From positions 1 through 63,721 of the forward strand of contig JBGZBU010000027.1 in NCBI GenBank assembly GCA_041844835.1: DNA of 63,721 nt, in the 5' to 3' direction. Position numbers and translations under genes: made by a program. This DNA is from CAUUCX01 sp041844835. GTDB taxonomy: Bacteria > Bacillota > Clostridia > Peptostreptococcales > Anaerovoracaceae. Shown here piece by piece: positions 26,759 through 35,696 of the stretch (positions within the stretch are counted from its first letter, which is position 1; the number at the start of each line of letters is the position of its first letter). Below the pieces are notes generated by a model. It did not search any database and was not told the origin of the DNA. It was given only the letters and a program-made list of their open reading frames with translations.

Positions 26759-26873
26759 ATTATATCATGACAACAGACTTGAGCATGATCAAATAGTTGC
26801 TTCATATCGGCAACGCCGCACTACTCAACATTCATGGTGTTGAGTGTATAATGAATGCAACTATTATAACATG
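26759..26873 (-). repeat. Structured intergenic repeat, copy B (5' of murI)
   Basis: This full copy is 115 bp. Read toward murI it has TGTTATAAT at the distal edge (26863-26871) and TGATATAAT at the proximal edge (26759-26767). The outer arms 26784-26800 and 26857-26873 match at 14 of 17 positions. Its central hairpin is ACTCAACA/TGTTGAGT with a 7-base loop instead of GCTCAACG/CGTTGAGC with 5, a compensatory change at two base pairs relative to copy A. Confidence 0.85.
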
Positions 26874-27064
26874 TTTTAATCGAGAATCACACCAAAGTCA
26901 CACTTGAAAACAGTATTGTTCGAGACTCAACAAGTATAGCTTTTGTCCGCATTCGTTGTCAAATTTAGCTATATGCTTTTTTTGTGTGAACCTTAAAGAG
27001 ACCACAAAAGTTGTTGCAAATGACTGTACAGAGAAGAAAATTCGTACTAAAGTAAATGCGGAGG
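26874..27064. other. Divergent intergenic spacer between murI and pepF
   Basis: These 190 AT-rich bases lie between repeat copy B and the inverted diverged copy E. I see no RNA gene, terminator or convincing TTGACA/TATAAT pair. A T-run (about 26979-26985) is present without a clear hairpin. Confidence 0.5.
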
Positions 27065-27142
27065 TGATATAATGGTTGCATCCATAATATGCTCAACGAA
27101 AGGCGTTGAGCATTGCATTGAGCAGTACAAACTGTTTGATCT
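27065..27142 (+). repeat. Structured intergenic repeat, diverged copy E (5' of pepF)
   Basis: This diverged, inverted copy faces pepF. It retains TGATATAAT (27065-27073), the GGTTGCAT arm, the perfect hairpin GCTCAACG-AAAGG-CGTTGAGC, the following ATTGC and the distal CTGTTTGATC arm. The CGGC-GTT-GCCG hairpin is lost. It has the same orientation relative to its downstream gene as the minus-strand copies. Confidence 0.65.
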
Positions 27143-27158
27143 GACGAATTGCAAATGA
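27072..27158 (+). CDS. Possible 28-codon leader peptide within repeat copy E
   Basis: A near-ideal ribosome site GGAGGTGAT lies three bases before an ATG. The frame encodes 28 residues beginning MVASIICSTKGVEHC and ends with TGA 14 bases before the pepF start, overlapping the stretch that precedes the pepF ribosome site. It contains three cysteines. The frame is not kept in copies B and C, so it may be accidental. If translated it could couple to or attenuate pepF. Confidence 0.35.
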   Translation: MVASIICSTKGVEHCIEQYKLFDLTNCK

Positions 27159-27172
27159 AAGGGGAGCAGAAG

Positions 27173-28981
27173 ATGGATGCTGTGTTAAAAGACGAACTGA
27201 AAGAAAGAAATGAAATTCCGACAGCCTTTAAATGGAACCTTGAGGCTATGTACGAAAGTGATGCGGCGTGGGAAGCTGATTTTTCAAAGTTACAACCTCT
27301 TGTTGAAAAAATGAAAAACTACAAAGGTCGGCTGACCACCGGTGCGGCGGATCTTCTCGACGCGCTGGAGCTTGATGATGAAATAGGACTTTTGGCTGAA
27401 AATCTATTCGTATATGCACGCATGCGGCGGGATGAAGACAATCGGAACACCACATATCAGGCGATGACGGATCGCTGCATCGGCATGTTATCGGAACTGT
27501 CAGCCTCATTATCATTCATCGCGCCGGAACTCATGCTGCTTACGGAAGAACAAATTGATACATATATTACGGAATGCCCCGCGCTGGCGACATATGAATT
27601 TTCACTCAAAAATTCACTCAGGAGGAAAGCTCACATTTTAAGTGAAGGTGAAGAACGAATAATGGGTCTCATGTCCGCCGTTACGCATGCGTCATCGGAT
27701 ACGTTCACTCTTTTTAACAATGCGGATATTAAATTCCGGGAAATTGAAGACGAAAACGGGAATATGACTGAACTGACGCACGGAAATTATTCCACTTTTA
27801 TGGAAAGTACGTCGCGCGACGTCAGAAAAAACGCCTTTAAGGCAATGTATGAACCCTACATTTCAAATATCAACACGATAGCCGCCATGTTTTCATATGA
27901 TACAAAAACGGATGCTGTTCTTTCAAAAATCAGAAATTATCCTTCATCAATTGAAGCTTCGTTGTTTGCAGATAATGTCCCTCTTTCGGTTTATGACAAT
28001 CTGATATCCACCGTTCATGATAATCTGCACAATCTGCACAGATATGTGAAATTGCGGAAAAAGATACTGAATCTCGATGAGATGAATATGTATGATATCT
28101 ACGTGCCTCTTGCAGAAAAAAAAGAAAAGTATATCAGCTATGATGAGGCCGTGGAGATGATGTGCGAGGCGCTTTCCGTCATGGGAGATGAATACATCGC
28201 AAATGTGAGGAAAGCCGTTTCCGAGCGTTGGATCGATGTGTATGAAAACAAGGGGAAAACCAGCGGAGCATACAGTTTCGGGACATATTCGAGCTATCCT
28301 TACATACTTTTAAATTACAAGGGGCTGCTGAAAGATGTGTTTACGCTCGTGCACGAAATGGGACACTCCATGCACTCATACTACACGCGCGCATCACAGC
28401 CGTATGTCTACGGCGGACACTCCATATTTACCGCGGAGGTGGCTTCCACCGTCAACGAAAATCTCCTTGCAAAATATCTGCTCAAAAATGCGGATTCCGA
28501 TATGCGAAAAGAGCTGCTTAATCATTATTTGGACGGATTCAAAGGCACGCTGTTCAGGCAGACGATGTTTGCGGAATTTGAACGGTGGACACATGAAGAA
28601 GTGGACGCGGGCGGCGTGCTCACTGCAGAGTCCATGTGCGGTTACTACAAAAATCTGAATGAAAAATATTACGGATCCGCTATTGTTTCGGATCCTGAAA
28701 TTGCGTATGAGTGGGCAAGAATCCCTCATTTCTACAATGCATTCTACGTATATAAATATGCGACCGGATATTCCGCGGCGGCGGCTATTGCCGGAAACAT
28801 CCTGGGATCCGATGGAGAGAATGCGGTACGAAAATATATGGGATTTTTAAAATCCGGGGACTCGAATCATCCGATCGAGCTCCTGAAAATCGCAGGACCG
28901 GACATGTCGTCAAAGGAACCTATAGAACAGGCAATGGTACTTTTTACCGATCTTCTTGACGAATTTGAATCGTTGATTTAG
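27173..28981 (+). CDS. pepF: Oligoendopeptidase F
   Basis: This 602-residue M3B zinc peptidase degrades oligopeptides in the cytoplasm. The HExxH motif appears as HEMGHSMHSYY near residue 393, with the downstream glutamate in FTAEVASTVNENL. The C-terminal GYSAAAAIAGNIL and HPIELLKIAG regions are typical. I use the ATG at 27173 (MDAVLK), with GGGGAG six bases upstream. It is one of the very few plus-strand genes and is divergent from murI. It converges on the pseudouridine synthase gene with only 18 bases between stops and no terminator visible. Confidence 0.95.
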   Translation: MDAVLKDELKERNEIPTAFKWNLEAMYESDAAWEADFSKLQPLVEKMKNYKGRLTTGAADLLDALELDDEIGLLAENLFVYARMRRDEDNRNTTYQAMTDRCIGMLSELSASLSFIAPELMLLTEEQIDTYITECPALATYEFSLKNSLRRKAHILSEGEERIMGLMSAVTHASSDTFTLFNNADIKFREIEDENGNMTELTHGNYSTFMESTSRDVRKNAFKAMYEPYISNINTIAAMFSYDTKTDAVLSKIRNYPSSIEASLFADNVPLSVYDNLISTVHDNLHNLHRYVKLRKKILNLDEMNMYDIYVPLAEKKEKYISYDEAVEMMCEALSVMGDEYIANVRKAVSERWIDVYENKGKTSGAYSFGTYSSYPYILLNYKGLLKDVFTLVHEMGHSMHSYYTRASQPYVYGGHSIFTAEVASTVNENLLAKYLLKNADSDMRKELLNHYLDGFKGTLFRQTMFAEFERWTHEEVDAGGVLTAESMCGYYKNLNEKYYGSAIVSDPEIAYEWARIPHFYNAFYVYKYATGYSAAAAIAGNILGSDGENAVRKYMGFLKSGDSNHPIELLKIAGPDMSSKEPIEQAMVLFTDLLDEFESLI

Positions 28982-28999
28982 ATCAATATCCGCTCTTTC

Positions 29000-29905
29000 T
29001 CATACCTCGGAGCAGGACGAGCACAAGCGCTCGATATCGGGCGGAGCTGGCGCATGCACTTCCATTTTTTGCTTTTTTATCGGATGTAAGAAAGCGAAAC
29101 TTGCTGAATGGAGCGCTTGTCTCTCTATCAGCATCGGAAATTCTCCCCCATATAGGTCATCCCCCACTACGGGATGACCTATATGGGACATATGCACCCG
29201 TATTTGATGCGTCCTGCCGGTCATGAGCCGCACTCTGAGCAAACTGATTTTTCTGCTTCCATATTGAAATTTTTTTATCACCCTGTATTTTGTCAGCGAG
29301 GGTTTGCCCTTTTCCATTACGGCGCGCGTCACGTCATCTGCAGACGGCCTGCCGATCGGCAAATTTATTTCGCCCTCATCGGATTCAAAGTCGCCGTGAA
29401 CCGCACATAGGTACTCTTTGCGGGTCAGATCATTTCTCATTTGTTTGGATATTTCTTCCTGTGCAAACGCATTTTTTGCCACCAGCAATACCCCGGATGT
29501 ATACATGTCCAGACGATTTATCAACCTTATCTTGAAGCGCTGATCGGTATCAAGCATATATTTCATAATACCGTTAACCATGGTGTGAGCCGGCTGCCCT
29601 TTTGTTGGATGTACCACTATCCCGGGCTGTTTATTAATAATCAGCAAATCCTCATCTTCGTATATTACATTGATCGGAATGTTTTCAGGTTCAAAGTGGG
29701 AGATCTCATCGGGAAATTCAACGGTCAATAAATCGCCCTGCTTGGGCTTCATATAGCCTGCCGCAGGGATTCCGTTGAGCTTGATACAGCCGTTGTTTTT
29801 TAATTTTGTTTTCAGTCTTGATGAGAGGACTATCTTTTCCTTAATCAGACGTTTGATCTCTTTCCCCTCGTCTTCACACGTCAATATGTATTCAAATTTC
29901 GCCAT
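29000..29905 (-). CDS. RluA-family pseudouridine synthase with S4 domain
   Basis: This 301-residue RluA/RluD-type enzyme isomerises uridines in RNA. An N-terminal S4-like RNA-binding region (RLKTKLKNNGCIKLNG) is followed by the catalytic domain. The active-site motif reads NRLDMYTSG, where most members have HRLDxxTSG; the catalytic aspartate is kept. Later TGRTHQIRVHMSHIGHPVVGDDLYGG is intact. No good ribosome site is seen. The ATG at 29905 (MAKFEY) is preferred; a GTG at 29965 is possible. A second, conventional paralogue lies at 50281. RNA target unknown. Confidence 0.88.
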   Translation of the reverse strand: MAKFEYILTCEDEGKEIKRLIKEKIVLSSRLKTKLKNNGCIKLNGIPAAGYMKPKQGDLLTVEFPDEISHFEPENIPINVIYEDEDLLIINKQPGIVVHPTKGQPAHTMVNGIMKYMLDTDQRFKIRLINRLDMYTSGVLLVAKNAFAQEEISKQMRNDLTRKEYLCAVHGDFESDEGEINLPIGRPSADDVTRAVMEKGKPSLTKYRVIKKFQYGSRKISLLRVRLMTGRTHQIRVHMSHIGHPVVGDDLYGGEFPMLIERQALHSASFAFLHPIKKQKMEVHAPAPPDIERLCSSCSEV

Positions 29906-29976
29906 AATTTCAAAAGATTGATAGTAGCCGTGCAAAATTCTGCAAGAATTTGTTGGTTTGCACAAACTATCCCGAT

Positions 29977-30786
29977 TTATAAAAATTTCGTTTTTACTTT
30001 GTTCCAGAAATCATAATTCTCAAATCTGAGCAGTTTAACCGTTTTTCCGCCTTTATAAATATCTATGTTTTTAATGCCTGTATGTTTGTACTCAAAACCG
30101 TCGGAGGCGACATACAAATCATATTCCCCTCCCCGTTCGGGCTCTATGCCTATATTCAAATCAAACGGCAACAATATGCTTGATGTGAAAGAACGATATG
30201 CCGTCGTATTCATAGGAGCCATGGGGGTAAGCTGCAAAAGGCTGAGACGCGGATCGACTATCGCACCACCGAGTGAATAGCTGTACGCGGTCGAGCCGGC
30301 AGGAGTTGAAACTATTACGCCGTCTCCCGAAAATCTCTCGATATAGCTGCCTCCTATTGATATTTTAAGATGTATTATTCTCGAGAATACTCCGCGTATG
30401 ACAATTTCATTGAGCGCTATGAATTCGCTTTCCCCCGCATCGGACTGGACGACCGCCCGCACGGTATCAAGATTCTGTATGCTGAATTTATCGCGCTTAT
30501 AATCCTCAATAAAATTATCTATCTGACTCGGACTTATCTCCTGAAAAAAACCGAGATGCCCTGTATTTACACCTATAAACGGAATATCAGGGAAGTCGAA
30601 TGAGTGCAGAGCTCTCAAAAAAGCTCCATCCCCGCCAATCGATATGATAAGTTCTTCATCACCCGAAAAACTTTCCGTCATAACGAAATTTTCCTCCATC
30701 ATACGCCGCCGCAACAGTCCGGCGACTCTGGCTGAAAACTCCGTTTCATTCGTAAGAATATGAATTTTCCCTGACACGGCAATCAC
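29977..30786 (-). CDS. nadK: NAD kinase
   Basis: This 269-residue ATP-NAD kinase makes NADP. The GGDGA motif (SIGGDGAFLRAL) and the NE motif (LNEIVIRG) are present, as is the SGDGVIVSTPAGSTAYSYSLGG active-site segment. It starts with GTG, overlapping the murE-type stop as GTGA, so the two are coupled. An alternative GTG lies four codons in. The pseudouridine synthase follows. Confidence 0.95.
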   Translation of the reverse strand: MIAVSGKIHILTNETEFSARVAGLLRRRMMEENFVMTESFSGDEELIISIGGDGAFLRALHSFDFPDIPFIGVNTGHLGFFQEISPSQIDNFIEDYKRDKFSIQNLDTVRAVVQSDAGESEFIALNEIVIRGVFSRIIHLKISIGGSYIERFSGDGVIVSTPAGSTAYSYSLGGAIVDPRLSLLQLTPMAPMNTTAYRSFTSSILLPFDLNIGIEPERGGEYDLYVASDGFEYKHTGIKNIDIYKGGKTVKLLRFENYDFWNKVKTKFL

Positions 30787-32312
30787 CCAAAAGCCTTTTC
30801 AACAAATTCGACGTCGCTCGGGGTATCTTCATAAATGATGCCCCTCTTCTGCCGAGTTTCTCTCCCTTTTCCGGTAATCAACACGATCGTTTTATCGTCG
30901 GCATCCGCAATAGCTTTGGCAATCGCCTCGCCTCGATCTTCTATTATTTCATACTCGCCGCCCTGCTCTTTTACATATGACGCTATCTCCTCGGAAATCG
31001 CAAGCACGGGTTCTTCTCCCGCATCCTCCTCCGTTATATATGATCTTGCGGCATACCTTCCCGCAATTTCGCCGAGTTCTCTTCTGCGTGCAAAAGCTTT
31101 TTTGCCGGGGCAGCCGAACACGATAAAAATCTGTCGGTCCGGATATTCTTTCATCATTGCGTCAAACAAAGTTTCAAAGCTCATCTTATTATGTGCATAA
31201 TCGACGAGGACAATTTTTTTACTGTTAGGGTCATGGAATATTTCCATTCTGCCGGCAACGCATGCTTTTTCCAAGCCGGCATATATATTGTGCAGGGGAA
31301 CATTAAGCGCGTAGCATACGGAAATGGCGCCGAGTGCATTTTCAACATTAAATAAACCCGGCATTTTCAGTTTAAATTCCTTCTCAAAACAACGTCCGCA
31401 CACGGTAAACGTGATGCCCGTTTCATCAAATCTGATGTTCTCCGCTCTGATATCGGCATTCCTCGCGGGATCTTTTGAGAATGTAATCACCCTTTTGCAA
31501 TTTTTCACAGCCTCCTGTAAAACTCTATCGGAATGTTCAGAATCCAAATTGACGCAGGCTATATTCGATAATCCGAAAATTTTTAGCTTTGATGAAAAAT
31601 AATCATCGAAGTTTTCATGTTCAATATCACTTATATGATCCGTACCTATGTTTAAAAAACAACTCACATCAAATCTGATATTCATAACTCGGTCATATTT
31701 AAGCGCCTGGCTCGACACCTCCATAGCAAGGTATTTGATGTCCTGCTTTACGGCATTATTGAAATGCTTGTGCAACGTAACTGCCTCGGGGGTTGTCAGC
31801 CTGGATTCTTCAAAAATTTTCCCGTCATAATTTTCTATTGACGATATGATCGCAATTTTTTGTCCGTTGTTTTCCAGCATATAATCATCCAATATGCTCT
31901 TTACATAATATGTGGTGGTTGACTTTCCCTTAGTCCCGGTAATTCCGACAATGTTCAGCTTTTTCCATACTTCATTATAGAAAAAGTCTGCAATCAGCGC
32001 CATCGCTTTTCTTACATCGCTGACAATAATTCCCGGCACTGATTCTTTATTGTGCATATCAAATGAAGACAGATCATATCTCCGCTCGGAAACATATACA
32101 ATCGCGCCTCGGTTTATCGCCTCTTCAAGGTATTGCGGTTCAAAATGCGCCCCTTTGCATATGAACATTGCGCTGCCGCGCACATTCTGCGAATTAAAAC
32201 CGATCTGAGAAACTATTTCATCTGCATGCGTATCATCCAAATCGCTTTCTACAAGCAAACCGTTTACCGCAAGCAATTGCTGATAATCTCTTATCCTGTG
32301 TAGACGATTCAT
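30783..32312 (-). CDS. murE: MurE-type UDP-N-acetylmuramyl-tripeptide synthetase
   Basis: This 509-residue Mur ligase adds the third amino acid of the peptidoglycan stem to UDP-MurNAc-Ala-Glu. The ATP loop GITGTKGKSTTTY and the LTTPEA substrate segment are intact, as is DYAHNKMSFE. The DNPR motif that marks meso-diaminopimelate enzymes is absent: at the matching place the chain reads ITEEDAGEEP, and the preceding loop is GCPGKKAFARR. This resembles lysine-type MurE proteins of streptococci more than DAP enzymes. The third residue could therefore be lysine or ornithine, by inference only. It overlaps both neighbours by four bases. Confidence 0.88.
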   Translation of the reverse strand: MNRLHRIRDYQQLLAVNGLLVESDLDDTHADEIVSQIGFNSQNVRGSAMFICKGAHFEPQYLEEAINRGAIVYVSERRYDLSSFDMHNKESVPGIIVSDVRKAMALIADFFYNEVWKKLNIVGITGTKGKSTTTYYVKSILDDYMLENNGQKIAIISSIENYDGKIFEESRLTTPEAVTLHKHFNNAVKQDIKYLAMEVSSQALKYDRVMNIRFDVSCFLNIGTDHISDIEHENFDDYFSSKLKIFGLSNIACVNLDSEHSDRVLQEAVKNCKRVITFSKDPARNADIRAENIRFDETGITFTVCGRCFEKEFKLKMPGLFNVENALGAISVCYALNVPLHNIYAGLEKACVAGRMEIFHDPNSKKIVLVDYAHNKMSFETLFDAMMKEYPDRQIFIVFGCPGKKAFARRRELGEIAGRYAARSYITEEDAGEEPVLAISEEIASYVKEQGGEYEIIEDRGEAIAKAIADADDKTIVLITGKGRETRQKRGIIYEDTPSDVEFVEKAFG

Positions 32313-33166
32313 TCTCCATCCTCCGCGTCAACTATAATACACTCAGATGCATCGCTTTTTTTCTGAACAAGCTGCTGCTCTTTAAAATGCGGTTCGCAAT
32401 TTCCCATAATAATCTCATAAAAAGCCGCACTGGTGCTATAAATATATGCGGATAATAAAGAGCACGGAATCAATAAAACCGATAAACCGATTAATTGCAT
32501 TTTAAGCATAGGCAGATTGCCCGCGTAAAAATCGTTACTGAGTTCAATATAATCCATCTGCTCAACAACCGCCGCAATATCCGGAGCAATGCTGAATAAC
32601 AGAACGGAAATAATAAGCCACGGCAGACATGCCAGCAAACCCCACCCTGTGAAGCTCAGGGTCAGCACAAACAGTTTTTCTTTGTTCCCGTACATTCTTT
32701 CTTTGCTTTCATTTATACATTGCATTATTCCCTTTTCGGGATCATCAGCCAAAATGAAAAACGCCTGGCTGTACCTTAAGATTGCAATTATTCCCGGGAA
32801 TACAAACAGAAGCGTCCAGAGAAATACAAATATTCCAATCATGATGAGAAGGCCCAAAGATTTGAAGAAAAACTCAAAACCTCGAAACAAATCGGTCGGT
32901 TTTGGAGTATCAATCTCCGAATCTTTTGAACGGAAAAGCTGTAAAAAATATGCATGCACTCCCAACAAAAGCGGCGCCGACACCAATAAAACATAAAGAC
33001 TTCCGATATCCGAAAAAAAGAAATAGCTTAAAAGAACCTGTATAAAATTAAGCAGAATAAGCAACATTGCCATAACAAGCGCGGCGTCACGCCATTTCCC
33101 CGCGAGACGTTCTCTGCCCATCGCTCTTAGAACTCTGGATGGCGTATCAACTATAATGTATCTCAT
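32309..33166 (-). CDS. DUF975 family membrane protein
   Basis: This 285-residue polytopic membrane protein of the DUF975 family has about five or six hydrophobic helices. The family-like RERLAGKWRDAALVM opens the domain, followed by GFEFFFKSLGLLIMIGIFVFLWTLLFV in two parts and PGIIAILRYSQAFFILADDP. The tail is charged. GGAGGAG precedes the ATG at 33166. The function of the family is not known. Its stop overlaps the murE start by four bases, so it is in that operon. Confidence 0.85.
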   Translation of the reverse strand: MRYIIVDTPSRVLRAMGRERLAGKWRDAALVMAMLLILLNFIQVLLSYFFFSDIGSLYVLLVSAPLLLGVHAYFLQLFRSKDSEIDTPKPTDLFRGFEFFFKSLGLLIMIGIFVFLWTLLFVFPGIIAILRYSQAFFILADDPEKGIMQCINESKERMYGNKEKLFVLTLSFTGWGLLACLPWLIISVLLFSIAPDIAAVVEQMDYIELSNDFYAGNLPMLKMQLIGLSVLLIPCSLLSAYIYSTSAAFYEIIMGNCEPHFKEQQLVQKKSDASECIIVDAEDGE

Positions 33167-33242
33167 TTCTCCTCCTGTTTTAATTTTAATAAAATATTAT
33201 TTCAATTCATGCAATTCACATGTTCCCGACAATTTTATCATT

Positions 33243-33935
33243 TTATACTACAGTTTTCAATGCACAGCCGCCTTGCGTTTTTGACGAAACAACCACCAGC
33301 AGAATTCCTTTGCCGATAGCTATGCTGGCACGTTCATCAATTATCTCATTGCTCACCCCCACCGGAAATTTGCGCGAAAATTCCGCGTCATCCACATCGT
33401 ATGCGGTCCCCTTAATTGAGACATGCTTACTCTCATCGGACCATGAAAAAATTGACAGATATGAGTTGTCTTTTTTCATGACCTCCGCCCAACCGTCTTT
33501 CAAAAGGAAGGCCGAGTTGTTTTCATCTGACATTGTGATAAATGCCCCGCATTCAAGACCGTAAGCGAGTGTTTGCAAATTTGCAATCGTGTGATCAAGG
33601 CGCGCTCCGATTCCGCCGAGCATTCTTATTCTGTAATAGCCTTCTCTGATTGCGAATTTTACAGCCGCAAGCGTATCGGTATCATCTTTCGCCGTAGGCA
33701 AAGTTATACACCTTATATCGGAATCCATCTTATCGCATGCATAATCATCACAATCCTGAATGGAGTCAAAATCACCGATAACAACATTCGGAACGACGCC
33801 CTCCGCTGCGGCAAGCAGGTATCCCGCATCCGCGCAAATAATCAAATCATATTCTTCCGGATTTACGATATTTCTGATCTTACCATCTATGTGCGCCGTA
33901 ATGATCAACGCTTTTCTATTTTCCGCAGCAGTCAT
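33243..33935 (-). CDS. thiN: Thiamine pyrophosphokinase
   Basis: This 230-residue enzyme transfers pyrophosphate from ATP to thiamine. The motif CADAGYLLAAAEGVVPNVVIGDFDS and the following TAKDDTDTLAAVKFA and GGIGARLDHTIANLQ are diagnostic. The ATG at 33935 lies just after GGAGGAGGG. The longer frame to 34001 is rejected because this site is so strong. No thiamine riboswitch is seen upstream. Confidence 0.93.
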   Translation of the reverse strand: MTAAENRKALIITAHIDGKIRNIVNPEEYDLIICADAGYLLAAAEGVVPNVVIGDFDSIQDCDDYACDKMDSDIRCITLPTAKDDTDTLAAVKFAIREGYYRIRMLGGIGARLDHTIANLQTLAYGLECGAFITMSDENNSAFLLKDGWAEVMKKDNSYLSIFSWSDESKHVSIKGTAYDVDDAEFSRKFPVGVSNEIIDERASIAIGKGILLVVVSSKTQGGCALKTVV

Positions 33936-33981
33936 AATATCCCTCCTCCATACTACATACAATATTACGGAATCACGAAAA

Positions 33982-34965
33982 TCAATATCCCTGATCTGCA
34001 ATATGCCAAACTCCGGTTTCTTTTTCTCTTACAAGGAAAAATGTCCAATTCTTCTTTTCGCCCTCAAATGCCATATCAGCATCGATTTCGGAAACAAATT
34101 CGATATCGGCAAGAAGAACAATTACATCCGCCGGATTATCTCCAAGTGCGGACCCCATACCGTGATTCATATACTGATCACGAGCCGTTATCGCGTAATC
34201 GTCATTGAACCACAGACGTTTTAAAATAAGATTATCTTTTGACCCTATTTCATTTTTTAAATCTTGTTTAGCCTTTTTAATGTCCGAAGATTTAAAAACC
34301 TTTGAATGGGTATCATCGGACGCCGAAAGCATATCCCAATCCTGAAGCCGTGTAAAAGGCCCTTGCAATGCAATATCCCTGAATTTGCTCAGCTGTTTCG
34401 GATTCTTTGAAAAATCCGAATAAGAATTACCCCCAAGTGATTTTTCAAGCTCGCTCCTTACATATGTCGCAGCCGCAAATTCCTGTTGTTTAAGCTTCTG
34501 AGAATTTTCCGACGCGTCACTGTTCGTGTCAAAGAAAAAAGTCACGTGATCAAGATTGCCGATCAAGGAAAAAAGTCTATGAGCGTTTCTTTCAAACGCA
34601 TCGAGGTCTATGGCGTCCGCAGCGCTTATATTCTTTCCCGAAGCGTTTAAAGCCTTTGCACGGCTGGCATCCACCTCTACTACAATACCATACGGTTTTT
34701 CATTTGTGAGCAGCCTCATCCCGGAATATTTGAATCCCTCGGGATAATCAAGATTGTTGAGGATTCCGCCCACTTTGCTGTTATCCCCCACATACTCCGT
34801 CTTGTATTTGATGAGTTTTTCTTCCATCGAATAATCGGTATTATCCGATGCGTCCTTTTTCAAACCGATGCCGCCTAAGATAAAACATCCCCCCACGATG
34901 ATTATAAGCACTGCAACTATTCCCAGAAGAATCTTCCGATTCCTGCTCATTCCCTCAGTAGCCAT
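33982..34965 (-). CDS. Membrane-anchored protein with a DUF4825-like region
   Basis: This 327-residue protein has one N-terminal transmembrane helix (about 10-32), after which it should face outward. The first outer part, YKTEYVGDNSKVGGILNNL to PYGIVVEVD, resembles the DUF4825 domain found in regulators and lipoproteins of Clostridia. The second half ends in a compact region with FFLVREKETGVWHIADQGY that looks like an NTF2-type fold. GAGAGG precedes the ATG at 34965. It overlaps the end of the gntR gene by 11 bases, which suggests coupling. No function can be assigned. Confidence 0.65.
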   Translation of the reverse strand: MATEGMSRNRKILLGIVAVLIIIVGGCFILGGIGLKKDASDNTDYSMEEKLIKYKTEYVGDNSKVGGILNNLDYPEGFKYSGMRLLTNEKPYGIVVEVDASRAKALNASGKNISAADAIDLDAFERNAHRLFSLIGNLDHVTFFFDTNSDASENSQKLKQQEFAAATYVRSELEKSLGGNSYSDFSKNPKQLSKFRDIALQGPFTRLQDWDMLSASDDTHSKVFKSSDIKKAKQDLKNEIGSKDNLILKRLWFNDDYAITARDQYMNHGMGSALGDNPADVIVLLADIEFVSEIDADMAFEGEKKNWTFFLVREKETGVWHIADQGY

Positions 34966-35674
34966 TGCACAACCTCTCTTTCCTGACCTTATTACGGTGA
35001 ATTGATTGATTTATGTGGAAGCGCATTGCTTCTTCCCCCTTGAGTTTTTCTTTTTGTCTGAATGCTTCCATGATATTCCTGTGCTCCTCAAGCAGATCCA
35101 CGAGCAATTCCTGTCTTTCTCCTTTGCTCATGATCAAAGAGGCTTTGCGTTCAATACCGCGCAAATAATATTCTATGTATATCTGATACGATGTAAGAAT
35201 ATTTATCAGCAACCTGCTGCCGGTAGCGCCATAAATCGTGCGATGAAACAGCACATTGATACTGCGCATTTTTTCAAAATCGCCCTTTGCCGTATAGAAT
35301 TCCATAAATTCAAAAATTTCCTCAAGTTTTTCATATTGCTCATCGGAAATCCGTTCAATAGCCCATCCCGCCGCCAGCACTTCATACTCGCGCCTCAACA
35401 TATATATGTCGGATATATCTCTTTCTGAAAAGCCCACGGCGAAAGCGCCTCTGTTTGGAATGATTTCAATAAGCCCCTCGATTTCAAGCTGATGCAGCGC
35501 CTCTCTTACTGGGGTTCTGCTTACACCGTACAAATTGCACAACTCCTGCTCAGTGAGCTTTGCTCCGGAGGATATTTTGCCGGTCAAAATATCTTCCAGC
35601 AGCTGCACGTACAAGGATTCCGAAATCGGCAGCTTGAGATCCGTCTTTGTCATTTCCAATTCATTAAAAATCAT
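34955..35674 (-). CDS. GntR family transcriptional regulator with FCD ligand domain
   Basis: This 239-residue protein has a winged helix (about 15-80; LTEQELCNLYGVSRTPVREALHQLE then GLIEIIPNRGAFAVG). It is followed by the all-helical FCD domain typical of the FadR subfamily, whose members bind organic acids. GAGGAGACAGG lies right before the ATG at 35674. It is the third gene after acn and icd, 22 bases from icd. A palindrome of the FCD-operator type overlaps the promoter of that operon, so it probably controls acn-icd-gntR and itself. The effector could be citrate or another dicarboxylate; this is inference. Confidence 0.88.
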   Translation of the reverse strand: MIFNELEMTKTDLKLPISESLYVQLLEDILTGKISSGAKLTEQELCNLYGVSRTPVREALHQLEIEGLIEIIPNRGAFAVGFSERDISDIYMLRREYEVLAAGWAIERISDEQYEKLEEIFEFMEFYTAKGDFEKMRSINVLFHRTIYGATGSRLLINILTSYQIYIEYYLRGIERKASLIMSKGERQELLVDLLEEHRNIMEAFRQKEKLKGEEAMRFHINQSIHRNKVRKERLCNGY

Positions 35675-35696
35675 CCTGTCTCCTCATGGACAATAT

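Noticed and set aside
33936..33981. Thiamine riboswitch before thiN
   Set aside because: The gap is 46 bases and lacks the conserved CUGAGA-type core.
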